Source of the DNA: Rhyacophila brunnea
Lineage: Eukaryota > Arthropoda > Insecta > Trichoptera > Rhyacophilidae
Length of the DNA stretch: 64,000 nucleotides
Assembly: GCA_022495005.1 (NCBI GenBank)
Contig: JAGYXB010000508.1
Coordinates: forward strand, 434,001-498,000
Direction: 5' to 3'
In this document: one piece after another, positions 1-11,977 of the stretch
Numbering within the stretch: the first letter of the stretch is position 1
Layout: each line of letters starts with the position of its first letter
Notes under the pieces: model-generated
Seen by the model: only the letters and a program-made list of their open reading frames with translations
Databases searched by the model: none
What the model was told of the DNA's origin: nothing
Position numbers and translations under genes: made by a program

Positions 1-84
1 ATAAATATTTTTATCTCACGAAAAAGCTTTTCTACCCCGCACCATTAGCGTTTACAGTGACTACGAACACATATTATGTACCTA

Positions 85-135
85 TATTATGTGTTGGATC
101 CAGGGTATGGACCTAATGAGCTGAGAAAACGGTTA
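85..135 (+). repeat. Possible SINE fragment
   Basis: TGTGTTGGATCCAGGGTATGGACCTAATGAGCTGAG resembles the body of the tRNA-derived SINE seen complete at 4091-4335 (GTATGGACCTAATAGGTTGAG). The tRNA-like head and tail are missing. Confidence 0.35.
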
Positions 136-910
136 TCAATCAATCCTCGGGAAACTTTGCATATCTCAATTCTCCGTCTTAAAGCGGAAATGGTGATTTA
201 CATTTACTTTACATAATGCTTAAAACGGTTATTTTTATCACTTTTGTTTTTGGGCCATCATCTTGTGTAATTACTTCTCCTTCGTCAATCATTTCAGGCC
301 ATTTTTAAAAGACAGTGTGATAAAAAAAATGTACCTACTATTAGTATACGAATCAAACAATTCAATATAGTAACTATTTTAAAAATAATTACAAGATAAA
401 AAGAACTTTTTATAAGTATACAACGTTTTTAAATTTTCTGTTGAATCATATAAACTTGACTTGACTAGCTTAAACGATCAAAAAATTTGTACTTGATAGA
501 AATAATACTGAAATGTCATTTTGACATTTCATATTGATTTCCATAGTAACGCACGTATATATTAATAATTTAGTTGCTAGGACCCCAGACAACCAATAAT
601 AGTGAATAATTGGATTACGGATTTCGTCCGAAATAACTTTTCATACAAAACAGAATTAACTGAAAATGAATTCAATTCTACTTAAAAATGGCTATACGTA
701 TTAAAAGAATGCATTGGCTTCGTGTTCTGATATATTCTAAGAGTTTCAAATGTCTAGCTTGTCGGGAAGTTAGTTAAAAATCGATTGCAAGATTTGTACT
801 GGATAAACAACCACCGGAGAAATAAGAATACGACCTAATAAAAACGTTGTAAAATACACCGTGATCTCAAAAATTGTATTATTTATTTTGATCGTTTGTT
901 TTCTTCCAAG

Positions 911-984
911 TGGGTGCTCAGTATGTATATCACTTGCCCTCTGAACTGAACGCTTGGAAAACTTTTAAACTTTATGTTTCTCCG
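911..984 (+). other. Exon-like block, product unknown
   Basis: A strong polypyrimidine acceptor (TTTGTTTTCTTCCAAG) is followed by 74 bases that remain open in one frame (24 codons, including SELNAWKTFKLY) to a donor-like CCG/GTATAC. Composition is richer in GC than the flanks. It could be an exon of a gene extending beyond the window, but the frame is also open somewhat beyond both splice sites, so evidence is weak. Confidence 0.15.
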
Positions 985-1094
985 GTATACCTAATGTATG
1001 TCGCAGTTTCTGGCATCTTTCCATAAACCTTTTATTCATTAAAGCTCGTTTGTTATAATATTATAAGAGTGCAGTATTTTGTTTCTTATACGTA

Positions 1095-1160
1095 CAGTGG
1101 CGGGTTTAGAGGTGTGGAGGCCCAACGCTCTGGTTGATTATGGCCCCCACTCACGATAAA
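1095..1160. mobile_element. Terminus of a truncated hAT-like element
   Basis: CAGTGGCGGGTTTAGAGG at 1095 is a typical hAT end sequence, but no matching inverted end or duplication was found downstream. Confidence 0.35.
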
Positions 1161-1439
1161 TAATAAAATAAAACAATACATCACATCTGATAATTAAAAA
1201 TAAGCAATATATACTGAGGATAATAGTGATGACACATAGTTAATAATATTAGTGGTTTAATTTTTGTGAAAAAGTATCTATTTGAATGATTGTTATGGGG
1301 CCTTCTCATGTTAGTTGTAGGGATTTATACTTAATCTATGAAACATATGCATATTTTGAAAATTTTAGTTAAATTTAATAATTATAATATCATCAATTTT
1401 CCTACGTATCCATTAAAAACGCACATTACCAACATTTTT

Positions 1440-1687
1440 GTAACCATACCGATCCTAATAAGGTCATATTGGCCTCCACAGAGGGGAGGTTTGTGTTAAT
1501 AGATTTTTGTTTTTACAAAAAATGGATGTTTTAGCGGGCCACTTGCTCAACCTATTAGGTCCATACCTCTGACTCAACACACAGATTGAAAAACCATAAT
1601 AGCTATGTGTATTTGCCAGACCCAGGATTCTAACCTGGGACCCACGACGTTATAGGCTGACGCGTAAGCTGCTCGCCCATCGTGGGC
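1440..1687 (-). repeat. tRNA-derived SINE
   Basis: On the minus strand, a tRNA-like head runs from GCCCACGATGGGCGAGCAGC through a B-box-like GGTTAGAATCC, followed by the shared body (GGTATGGACCTAATAGGTTG, CATCCATTTTTTGTAAAAAC) and the 3' end GACCTTATTAGGATCGGTATG. Its B box has one change from consensus, so the copy is probably inactive. Confidence 0.8.
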
Positions 1688-2102
1688 ATCAATAGGGCGA
1701 CATTATGGCATTCTTAAAATTATACCAAACCGTTTTCTAATGCACCTTCTTGTATTTCATACTGAGTTACTCGTATACACATTCAACCATGATATTCGTA
1801 CAATATTCTCTAAGTGCCTGTATATTATGTACTTAGTCTTATTTATAGATATATTTTTTGACAATTTCAATCGATTTTTAATATAATTAAATTTAATTAT
1901 GTGTTATTTCAATTTATATGACATCATTTTATCAATTTATCAATATATTTGTAGAAATTCTAGTGATTTAATTTTTAAACTTGAGAGTAATTTATCCTAA
2001 TATGGGGTTGAGCTTATTCATTTTAAGAAGGTAGGAACTATATTGTTGTGGCAGACCATAATTTAAAATATGTACCTATATGCCGTTTAACCTTGTTTTC
2101 AG

Positions 2103-2415
2103 TATTTATCGTTGATCGACATGATGTAGGTGGAACTTCTGTAGCAGGTATTTCACTTTAAATACCATTTTAGATAATAATTCCAGTTATTCACACTTTC
2201 ATTTCCATGTGTAAGCAATACAAATCAATTAATTTGCAAACAAATTCATTCATGACATTTGTTCTTGTGAAATGAATTATGGTGTGTTTTTAAAAATATA
2301 TATTAATTCTTAAATACATATATTTTATGTCGGTTTTGAACTAGAAGACAGAATCACTAAGTGGAACGTAATCTATGATCCACCTATCCGGAACTATGGC
2401 ATGCTTAATGCACAG
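2103..2415 (+). other. Two exon-like blocks (2103-2147 and 2345-2415), product unknown
   Basis: The first block follows TTGTTTTCAG and ends CAG/GTATTT; the second follows TTTTGAACTAG and ends CACAG/GTAAGC. Each is open in only one frame and those frames agree across the join (one base carried over), giving about 39 codons (VDRHDVGGTSVA, then EDRITKWNVIYDPPIRN). A third acceptor (TTCTTATTCTTCAG, 2646) would continue open to 2733 inside a SINE. GC content is raised over the flanks. No homology is recognised and no start was found. Confidence 0.2.
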
Positions 2416-2686
2416 GTAAGCGGTGCTTGATATAATATAATAGGGGCGATAAATTTGTGGTATTTTACCTGCATGGAGAGCAACTAGGGTGAGACTTAAG
2501 GTGAGGCAACCTGTTTAAGTTAAATTTATTATTTCGGATAACACACTTCAGTAATAATTTCTGAAAAGGGTAGGTTAATTATTATAACAAAAATAATTAA
2601 GTTGAATCACGCCTAACTTCACTCAAATGTGCTTCTTATTCTTCAGGCACTTATCATCAGTGCAAATCAGCAATATTCTATTCTTC

Positions 2687-3100
2687 TTTTTACCATATCC
2701 GATTATAATAGGATCGTATGGGTTTCCACAGAGTAGTGGTTTGTATTAGCAGATTTTTGTTTTTACTAGAAATGGATGTTAGCTACTTGCTCAACATATT
2801 AGGTGCAATGATGTGAGTTGCCCCATCTCCTCCTGCCATGTATATACAGCCGCATTTTGTGCTCGGTCGGCTTCCATGACGCTAGAAACGTGTGAGAATG
2901 AAAAGATTTTAGTGCCAAACTTCCTTGTCCCGAAGCGTTGCTGCACGGGACTGATGTAGCAACCATGCACATACATGCACATGCACATACACATACCAAA
3001 CACAAATTAAAAAGCAATATGTGTATTTGCCAGACCAGGATTCGAACCTGAGACCCACGACATTATAAGCCGATGCTTAAGCCACTCTGCCATCGTGGGC
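2687..3100 (-). repeat. tRNA-derived SINE interrupted by another repeat
   Basis: The 5' tRNA-like head is at 3012-3100 (GCCCACGATGGCAGAGTGGC, B box GGTTCGAATCC) and the 3' half at 2687-2807. Between them about 190 bp of unrelated sequence replaces the short middle segment of the SINE. The head has good A and B boxes for RNA polymerase III. Confidence 0.8.
2808..2995 (-). repeat. Unclassified interspersed repeat, copy 1 (also at 36660-36835)
   Basis: Minus-strand sequence from ATGGTTGCTACATCAGTCCC through GACACGTTT-like and CGTCATGGAAG to GAGATGGGGCAACTC matches 36660-36835 with few substitutions over about 160 bp. It lies inside a SINE. One frame is open in both copies, but the differences alter residues, so selection on a protein is not indicated. 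An ATGCAC-rich string of short repeats flanks it at 2968-2998. Confidence 0.6.
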
Positions 3101-4090
3101 GTAATCTATAATAGATATCAATAATATTATATTACATTTCGACCAGTTTCATACAATTTACAATAAATAGTCACATATATTACTAATAAATAATAAAGAA
3201 AAGTAATTGGAGCAGTATGTAGGCAGTTAATTGTATATAGATAAAATAAATAAAGATTCCTATTCACCGTTTTCATTCCAGACATAGTAGGTACATATGA
3301 GTGGAATATTCTTAACCTGGTTAGTTGATTGGTTTTACACCATTCGCTCAACCTCCTGATTAGTGTGTCGGACTAGAAGGGATGAAAATGAAAACATTAC
3401 AAACATCCATGGATCAATACACACATAAAAGTATTTAATTAATTCACTAGTGTGCGCAGCGTGGTCAGGGGGTTAAAATCACCTAATGCTGTTTTCTAAG
3501 GGCCCCTTTTTACCAAAACCTTAATAAATATTTTAAATTTCATATTTAAAAAAAACGTGAATTCTAAACGTGAAAGTAACGCATAAAAATCTACCTAGAT
3601 CTAAGATCATACTAAACTATCTTTTCTAGAAACAAAATAGGAGCAATTCTACATATATAACCTAATGAGTATCTGACAGTAAACATATCGAAAAGGACAG
3701 GCCCGCCGCTTGCTTTTATGCTTTGTGATCTATGATGAGATGTTCCATGGCTGCAAATAAATACGTCAAGGCTTTTTAGATGCAAATTGAATGAAAACAC
3801 ATATAAAGAAATGTTAAAATTTATTAAATAAAGGATATATTGTATCCTCAGCACTGGCATTTTTTTTTAAATCATTAGCTACCAATAAATTTATGTTACA
3901 CTACTGACATAATACATAACTTTTTTAATTTATCTAAATAAGACTTAGCATAGTTATAATATACTTAATAATTAATATACTTAACTGAAATCAAGGTAGA
4001 ATATATGCTTCATAGCTTTGCACTCCGGCTCTAGGATGAAAATGATGGAAGTAATATATTCTAAAAATATTTTTTTACATATACCTATTA
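3101..4090. other. AT-rich stretch without recognised genes
   Basis: Nothing recognised: no repeat family, no exon chain and no RNA gene. Short open frames here have AT-driven composition. Confidence 0.5.
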
Positions 4091-4335
4091 CCCACGATAG
4101 GCGCGTGGCTTAAGCGCCGGTCTATAGTGTCGAGGGTCCCAGGTTCGAATCCTGGGTCTGGCAAGTACACATATTGTTTTTCAATTTGTGTATGAATCAG
4201 AGTATGGACCTAATAGGTTGAGCAAGTGGCTGACATCCATTTCTCGTAAAAATAAAATCTGTTAATACAAACCTCCACTCTGTGGGGGCCCATATGATCC
4301 TATTAGGATCGGACATGGTCGAAAGAAAGAAGAAA
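4091..4335 (+). repeat. tRNA-derived SINE, near complete
   Basis: Begins CCCACGATAGGCGCGTGGC (A-box region), has a perfect B box GGTTCGAATCC, then the body GTATGGACCTAATAGGTTGAG, AATAAAATCTGTTAATACAAA and the tail GATCCTATTAGGATCGGACATG followed by a GAAAGAAAGAAG string. It is the best-preserved member of this family in the window. Confidence 0.88.
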
Positions 4336-5648
4336 TTATCTGTCTAGTTATTTACTACTACATATTATATTAATACAAATAAATATTATTTGATCTAATG
4401 TTATGCGAGGTAATCAGGGAAAGAGGCATATCAGTGTAGTAAATAGTCCAAAAAAGTACAAAGTTATAAAACGTATACTATACCTACTTATATTAATTTG
4501 AGGTCATTAAAATACCATGATTTGAGAGTTTAGGCTACAAAGTTAACAGCTCGACAAATATATAATTTTGGTAAGAAAAAATAACGACCAATACGCAGAT
4601 GAAACTTTATCGAACGCAATGGGCGAATGGCTTACAATCAATATTCATAAAATATGTAGCTGGTGATAAATATTTTATGATCTTTGCAACTTTGAAAGGC
4701 ATGCAGTAGATAGATAATGTGATCAGTTTAATATAAGAGTCGTCGAGTCACAAAACCTGCTCTGGTGACTTTTTCTACTGAGAAATAATCCACTACATAC
4801 CTACTAAGTAAATATATATTATTTAATTTTCTCACATATTTACTAACATAAATAGTCCAATTTGCAAGGAAATGTAAAATATAGGGGGTTTTAATAACTA
4901 AAAATGTCCAGAGTGGAATTTGATGATCAATACTTGTAATATTATTAAATCTTCACTGCTTTCCAAACTTTTCGTATAATCTATTTTTAAAAGCTATTTT
5001 TGATAAAGTTTTATGCATAAAAATATATATTTTTAAAAGAAACATAAATTCAATCTAATATTTTTATTATTTTCAGTACATAATAAAAGAAACTTAAAGC
5101 ACACAAATATTTTGGTACTTATTTATAATTTTTCCAAAAGAGCATTTAATTCTGGGCCAACCTGTTTTATAAAGTATTTTTTCTTTCATTTTAAAATTAA
5201 TTTATTACTTAATTAAAAGTTTTGTTGACATTCTACTGACATCTTCATCATTATGAAGTCCGCTTATTGTGTCCCTTGTCCTCTGTAATTTGACATTGAC
5301 GTCGTTTGGTATTTACGTCATAAGTCACTTATTGTGGAAGCTATTTTTTACATATAATTTAGGTATGTCTCTAACAAAATTGATCAGCAACATCAGTAGT
5401 GAGTTTAAAATATAATATCATTAATATGTTTTAAAATAAAACACTTAATCACTTTATGCTGTAATATAAATTTATCGAATATTACTATTCTCACTTTTAG
5501 TTAGCATGAGAGTACCTACTAATAGATATAATTCTGTCAATAGATAATAAAACTGTCAATAATATACATTGTACGTAATTATTAACTGAAAGTGATTAAT
5601 ATGAGGTAGATATGTACTGAATTATACAATGATATAATTATTATAGAT
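4336..5648. other. AT-rich stretch without recognised genes
   Basis: Nothing recognised beyond simple AT-rich sequence; no splice-linked frame or repeat family noted. Confidence 0.5.
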
Positions 5649-5790
5649 CAGTGGCGAACACTCCATACTAGGCGATTGATTCTTTAAAGCCTAACTTCTT
5701 AAGAAAATTATTTATTAATTATTGCATATTGACGTACCTATTCATTTATATTTTATAAAAATATTTTAATTTGCAATCGACATCTGTCGT
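5649..5790. mobile_element. Truncated end of the hAT family complete at 60846-61602
   Basis: CAGTGGCGAACACTCCATACTAGGCG and the following AAAGCCTAACTTCTTAAG match the reverse complement of the right end at 61510-61602. The opposite end is absent. Confidence 0.65.
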
Positions 5791-7558
5791 ATGGGTAGGA
5801 AAGTATGAATATATTATAAACAAATACAAATTACAGCACACCTGTAAAAGTTTTTTTTAAAATAGGGCACGGTGCGACATCTGTCTTTAACAAATTTGTC
5901 GAATTATCTGCCGGGAATTGGGATTTTATGAATATGTACTTTATGTCACGTGACCTCAGCATGTCTATTCTAGTGTATAGAAAACGTGTAGAACGGAATT
6001 ATTTAGTTGTGATGCATCGGCAATGGTCGACAATTTTCGGTATTTGCGGACGAGGGCGTTCGGGTACAGCCTACCTATATTATAAGTGTCTGATGCATTG
6101 ATTACACGTTAGATGGAATCATACCATTCTATACATAATATTCATTTTAAATAAAATGTTCTTGTATCACCTTATTTGTGCCAACCGTCGATTCTTGATG
6201 GATAAATAAATCATATTAATTAGAATAAAAAATAAAAAAACACCACAATAAACATCAACCTACTCGCCTGACACGTTTTAAGGTCCAGACGGGTAAATTG
6301 CAAAAGAGACGTATTAGTATTAGGGAGTCACATACTTATACACAAGTACCAACCTTAAACAAACTCAAAATACACTCTTTAGATAGGTACCTACTACGTT
6401 TAGTATTAAAATTCATCTAAGTTCTTTTCCTAGTACAGGTTATAATTTCTGACTAAAATATTTAAAAATTCTGACGTACCTACACATGCCGCTGGCGAAA
6501 ATTTTGCCATCTCCACAGAATCTATTCTTAAAGTTTCATTAATTTGTAGCTATTCTATAATGTGTCGCTTCTAATCAATGCATGACCTTTCCATCTATAT
6601 GGGGTTTCACGTTCAGTAGGTTCGGTAAATAACAGTATATAATACTTAATAAAGAATACGTTTGAAAATATATTTATTGTAGGTACCTACCTACTACATC
6701 ATGCTATTATGATACATACACGAATTATAGTATATTTCCGTTTCCATTTATATAACCAAACCCGTTGAGCATTCCAATAAGCACACTTAATAATAATTAG
6801 TATCTAACATATATCACAACATTACGAAAAAGGTTTCATGTTGTAATTTTTCCGCAAACATTTTCAGATTCTCACGTACCCCCTGATATGGCTCACGGAA
6901 GCTTGTTGGGAATCACTGATTTATACTTTAGCAGCGAATTTTCTTCAGCGAGTGTTCTACTCTGCTGTAACATTTTGTCACACAATGCAAAGATCCGTTG
7001 ACATTTCTCAAGTAAATTGCAAACGTGAATCACGATTGGAAAACTTCAACGGCAGCTGATCTCTAATGGTTTCATAATGCGCAGAATTTTCATCAGTAAA
7101 GTCGTCATGGGGTAGAAATATACCGAACTGAAATGACTTAAATTATTCACGGAATACAGCGCCGTCGAGTGACATCTGTTATCCTTACAGCAAAGCGCGG
7201 AAAGCGTTATACATACTTATCTAATGCACATAAAGTAGGCATGAAATGAGTCGGTACTTAAGCTATTTCATGATTCTCTGTCAGCTCTTACCAATCGGGT
7301 TACACCCAATTCTACACAAGGGAGTTATATTATTAACTTTGCGGTGAATACAAAGTTTTGAATATTATCAGTGCTCATTTTAATCCGCGAAAGGTATCGT
7401 AAGAGATCAGATAATAAAACTTTTATAATTTCTTTCCATTGGCATTACTTTTTATCTCTTGCGCGATTGCCTTGTAAAACTTTTAATTGTTTTAAGAGGT
7501 TATCGTTAATGTTTATTATATCTCGTTTTCAACGAAGAAGAAACTTGTATTATATTGC
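5791..7558. other. AT-rich stretch without recognised genes
   Basis: No gene or transposon end recognised. It contains the palindrome TAGGTACCTA (for example 6680-6689), a motif frequent throughout the window. Confidence 0.5.
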
Positions 7559-7566
7559 GTAGGCAG

Positions 7567-8472
7567 TAGGGATTGCAATACCGGTATTTCATAACCGGTA
7601 TTCCAGTATTTATCAATACCGAAACACCGGTTTTAAAAATCCAAAATACCGGAATTTGCGGTATTAAAAACCACACTCGTTTACGTTTTTGAAAATGAAT
7701 TGAGTGTTATATCTACATTACTTTATACTGTATTGCCTATTAAATTTAGTGTATTAATTACGTGCTGCTAAAATGCAAATATATTTACTGAACCCAACAA
7801 ATTTGAAATAATAATAAAACAAAATCCATCAAATATACCTATTTATAAAATTGTCGCGATAAATTAACATAACATTATTTCGAAATAGAAAACATCCGTG
7901 ACAAATGTCCAATTTTATTATTCTATAATAAAATTATTGATGACTGTACAAGCGTTCAACTGAAGAAGCATTTCCTGCAAACACACTTATTTGCTCGTCA
8001 TACTGAACTAGTCTTTTTGAGGGTGTTAGTTAAAATTATCAATTTATTCAAATTATTTTTAAAAATCACCAATTTTACAATATTATTAACATACTTTAAC
8101 CTGGCTTGCCTGTTCTTCAAGCCGACCGGATTCCGGCGACCTGGAAGGCTGCTAAATACAATCTACAGAGTGTACACGGCGGAGTTACGGGATGCTGGTT
8201 TGACCTGGAACGAAGCAAGAAGACTGGCAAGCGACAGGGATCCAGCTACGGGCGGATATGGCCAAAGATATTTTAAATGTCAACATAATAAAATAAAAAT
8301 GTAGGTAGGTAGGTTTTTGCTATAAAATAATGTTTTAAAGAAATTTTCATAGCTATAGGTATTTACTGATAAGTACTTTTATATTTCAACGAATACCGGT
8401 ATTAATACAGGTATTCATTAAGAAATACCGAAAAACCGGTATTGATATTTTCTTTCGGTATTGCAATCCCTA
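7567..8472. mobile_element. hAT-type element (906 bp) carrying a LINE 3' fragment
   Basis: Inverted ends TAGGGATTGCAATACCG (17 bp, perfect), flanked by identical 8-bp GTAGGCAG at 7559-7566 and 8473-8480. Both subterminal regions contain several copies of the palindromic ACCGGT/ACCGGTATT motif, as expected for transposase-binding sites. No transposase is encoded. A segment of a non-LTR retrotransposon lies inside at about 8093-8262. Confidence 0.92.
8093..8262 (+). pseudogene. C-terminal fragment of a non-LTR retrotransposon ORF2 inside the hAT element
   Basis: Translates to a segment with FRRPGRLLNTIYRVYTAEL and GLTWNEARRLASDRD, the conserved C-terminal tail of insect LINE ORF2 proteins. It matches the 3' end of the LINE at 62.2 kb (minus strand there), but preserves the NEARRLASDRD stretch that the 62 kb copy has partly lost, and itself has a deletion after GGATCC before GGGCGGATATGGCC. 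It lacks the AAG-rich tail. Non-functional fragment. Confidence 0.75.
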
Positions 8473-8868
8473 GTAGGCAGTATGAGTTTATACACATAAT
8501 GTCGTATTTCATTTATAAGAAGAAAATGTAATATTGAACCGATGCATTTCGATTATTCGTTACAGTGTAGAGAGGATCCTGGCTGACTATTTGTTAAGGA
8601 TTAGTAGAAAGATACATATTATTATGAAGACATCAAAGGACAATCGCCAACCGCTGTTTTGTGTAGGTACCTACATTGAATTAAAAAATGTTTTTTCAAC
8701 TACAATAATTATTTATCTACAATCAACAAGCTTCTCTGTTATATTAGACGGTGTTTGAAATTGTGTACGAATTTAAAATTTAAAAATTCCAATTGCAGCG
8801 TTTAATGCTTGTTGGGATATACCCATCACCTTTAATATTTATTAATTTGGCTATAATTAACATACACA

Positions 8869-9290
8869 CCCTGTTTACACGTGCATTGATTTACTGCTGA
8901 CAATACATATTATCGTAGCCATAACAAGAAAATGCACGTGTAAAGACGTATTATCGTGCAAGTTACAAGATTGCATGCATGAATCAAAAACGTTCGGCAG
9001 TTTCTGAATTTCCACGCGACAGTCGGAACTTGTACGATATCCTCGCCTGCGCTGCACAACGATAGTGGCGAACCTGGTGGAAAAAATAGGAAGTAGAGCA
9101 TTTTTGACGTTTATCATTTTTTACAACCTGTCAATTAGCCCCATATTAAAATGATAACAACGCGTCTTTCTTACGCTAGAAGAATGAGACTGTCGAGACA
9201 GTCAGCAATTTTACGTGTACACAGTTATTATCGCGATTGTTTAAAATACACACTATTGGTGCCAGTAAATACATGCACGTGTACAAGCGC
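8869..9290. mobile_element. Unassigned inverted-repeat element, family 'TTTACACGTGCATG', copy 1
   Basis: Left end CCCTGTTTACACGTGCATTG and right end complementary to CTTGTACACGTGCATGTATT form inverted repeats of about 25 bp, ending in ATTTACTG on both sides. A second copy is at 42999-43306 and a fragment near 25862. Interior segments such as ATCGTGCAAGTTACAAGATT and TAAAATACACACTATTGGTG are shared. No transposase and no clear duplication. Confidence 0.7.
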
Positions 9291-10129
9291 TACATTTTTT
9301 TTTTTTAAATTTTTAAACCAGATTCAAATAATCAAAATGACATACCGAGGATCATTCATGAGCAATATGTATGATACTCATAATATTATATATGATTGCA
9401 TAGTGTAAAAAAGAGGGGTCGTCGCGTTTATCAGAATAGACTAACTATGAAACTAATAATACTGGGTTGCTTAGAATCAGATATTAACAAGCGGTTTTTA
9501 ACGATTTCTAAAAATATTTAAAAAAAATAATGTGGAAATCGTATTGGACATATCGATATTGTGCTACATTTAGCGCCACCAGTGTGACAATCGTCCAGTT
9601 GTCCTGCGGCTGGATGGTGTCGTCAAGATATATAAATATATAAAGATAAATAAAAATCAGACATGCCTCACGCAGCGACCCGGATATTCTTGCTCTATGA
9701 TAATGATATTAGAATTAGATATCCGACACCAAGTCGAACTTCAGCTTCAAGTAATAACAATAATATTATAATAGTTCTTCGGGAGGCTGTGATTGTTTCA
9801 CGTGTACGTGATACGCCAGTAGCGCGTAAATTTTGCCTTCGTGTTTTCGGTTAAAGCATTAATTTGACATTTCGACGTAGAGCTGCTAAAACTTTCGATG
9901 CGACAATTTTATTAAAATGTTTTTTTTTTAATATTTCCTATTTATGTTACACCGCATAGGAAATTTGGTAAAACTCTCACCCTATATAACACTAAAATTG
10001 AAATATTATTAATAATTATATAAACCTCCAATGTACGCAGGCATTATATTGGAGCTATAAAAATCACACGATGATGACCTGTTATTTCTCTTCTTATTCT
10101 TGAACGTATCATTCTGGCTAAGGATCGTG
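9291..10129. other. Stretch without recognised genes
   Basis: AT-rich. A frame at 9663-9854 (+) is open for 63 codons with an ATG but has no splice context, homology or poly(A) support; I do not call it a gene. Confidence 0.45.
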
Positions 10130-10415
10130 ATCACCTTTGAATTTTATCCCGTTCGATCCTCTGCTCTCTCAGGGCAGAATGAATGGTGCCCCCAGTCAGC
10201 TCCTTCATTTGATCACTCCAGCGCGCTGACGGTCTTATGTATATGTCCAAAAAAACTGCAGAATGCGTCTCAGACATATTATTGTCGGAAGCCGTTCCGT
10301 CACCTGCAGTCTCTGTATGATTGACTGGTTCGTCCTGTGCTCTGTCTAAGAAATACGAAGCATTCGGCGCCAACACCACATCTCAAAGATATCAATTGCC
10401 TTCCGCTACTTTGCC
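10130..10415 (-). pseudogene. Degenerate non-LTR retrotransposon ORF2, C-terminal region
   Basis: Read on the minus strand in shifting frames it gives FEMWCWRRMLRISWTEHRTN, then a FFGHI-like segment, and RWSDQMKELTGGTIHSALRE. These are conserved blocks downstream of the reverse transcriptase domain in insect LINE proteins. At least one frameshift and a missing central part. No tail or duplication seen. Confidence 0.75.
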
Positions 10416-11160
10416 TCCAGAGTCCATGAATATACACAATATAAAATTATGAAGAACACTAATGTTTGTACAAGCATCATTTTTGTGACAATTGAAATTC
10501 CCCGATCCTTCCATTTGTTATTTAGATAAATTAAAATATACCAGCAGTTTTTTGGCTCTACTAAAATTTTGTCATACCGGAAGCTAGCAGCGACGATTTA
10601 CAAACAACTAACTACCATTATTTTAATCTATGTGATGGGTTTCATAACTAATCTGGTTTAATTTACCTAACTTTACCTAAAATAAACGTGATGTTTATGT
10701 AATTTTATATTATTCTCGATATACGATTACTATTATTAATGTTATTATTTATGAATACATATTCCGGCATGTAGTAGGTTCCATCTAAAAACATATTATA
10801 CGTTAAGTTTTTTGATGGATACGAAGGTACTTACTAGTCTGAGGTTTGTTCAAAATAGTTTGAAACAATCTGTAGGCGGTTTACCTACGACCTAATATTA
10901 TTATTGTTTTCAATATAAGATAACATTTTGTATGTAGGTATCTAATAAAATAATAAATATAATTATAATTAATAACACAATAATAAATATAATTTTCACT
11001 GAAATCGCCCAATAGTCCAGTAGTTGAGTAGTTTTGCATTGCATGAAATTTACTCATTCTGTTTTTTTGGCTTATCTGACACTTCCGTCTTGAAAAAATG
11101 GAGCATAATACATTTTTTTTTTAAATATCTCTTCACCACTAAATTCTAGAGTAAAAATAG
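10416..11160. other. AT-rich stretch without recognised genes
   Basis: Contains a local direct repeat (AATAATAAATATAATT units around 10948-10995). Nothing else recognised. Confidence 0.45.
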
Positions 11161-11350
11161 TTTTTAATAAACCATTTCTTTTATTCAAATGAATATTACA
11201 CAAGATTTTGAGAATATAACATTCCATATATTGAACATACATTACTTGAAAACACCTCAGATATATTCCCACTAGAAGGTGTTTTCAAGTTATGTAAGTA
11301 TGTTCAATATATTATGGATTCATTTGAATAAAAGAAATGGCTTACTAAAA
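11161..11350. repeat. Imperfect large inverted repeat
   Basis: Left arm 11161-11256 and right arm 11276-11350 are complementary (shared ACCATTTCTTTTATTCAAAT-like start and ACTTGAAAACACCT end), with about 24 extra bases in the left arm and a loop of about 19 bases. A third copy of the inner motif TTTTCAAGTTATGTA is at 11639-11653. Probably a degenerate inverted-repeat transposon. Confidence 0.6.
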
Positions 11351-11537
11351 ATTGTTAGCAAGTTCAAGTAGACGTTATAACTTACAACTAAAATATTTGG
11401 CGAAAGCTGGGAGTCGGTTAGTAAATAAGGTAATTAATATTCTTTGATTTAATACACAAAAACCGATAGTCAATAATAACTCAATTTGATAAGCATTTCA
11501 TGCTTAACCTACTAGTTTAAATTGTCGTATTTAGATA

Positions 11538-11614
11538 GGAGGTTCGTAGCATAATTAGTTAATGCACAGATTGGCGCAATACCAATGGTTAATCGGGTTC
11601 AAACCCCGTCGAGT
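11538..11614 (+). tRNA. tRNA-like sequence (pseudo-tRNA or SINE head)
   Basis: A canonical T arm (CGGG TTCAAAC CCCG) and an A-box-like GTAGCATAATTAGTTAATGC are spaced as in a tRNA, and a run of T follows (11617-11626), like a polymerase III terminator. The acceptor ends do not pair well, so it is probably not a functional tRNA. Confidence 0.4.
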
Positions 11615-11977
11615 TACTTTTTTTTTCCAAATATGACGTTTTCAAGTTATGTATGTAAACATAGTTATTATCGTTTTTGTAAAACATAATATAATTACCT
11701 ATAACTTTTGTATATACTATGTAATCGATAGCGAGCCACAGCCACAGCGGAGATAATTATATAAAAAAAACAAAATACACCGTTTCCCGCATACTTCACT
11801 TTAATTAAGTTTAGTTAAATTAAAATACACTATCTAGTACCTGTTTCACCCGCTTCAATGGGAAATTGTTTACCGATATAAAATGTGCAATTGTACAACT
11901 ATTTATACATATAAGAAAAAGTTAGAGGAAATTTACAATTCAATAAAATTATGTTTTATCTTATTTTTATTAATGAC

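Noticed and set aside
11538..11614. A functional tRNA gene
   Set aside because: The T arm is good, but acceptor pairing fails and the surroundings are repeat-derived; it is listed only as tRNA-like.
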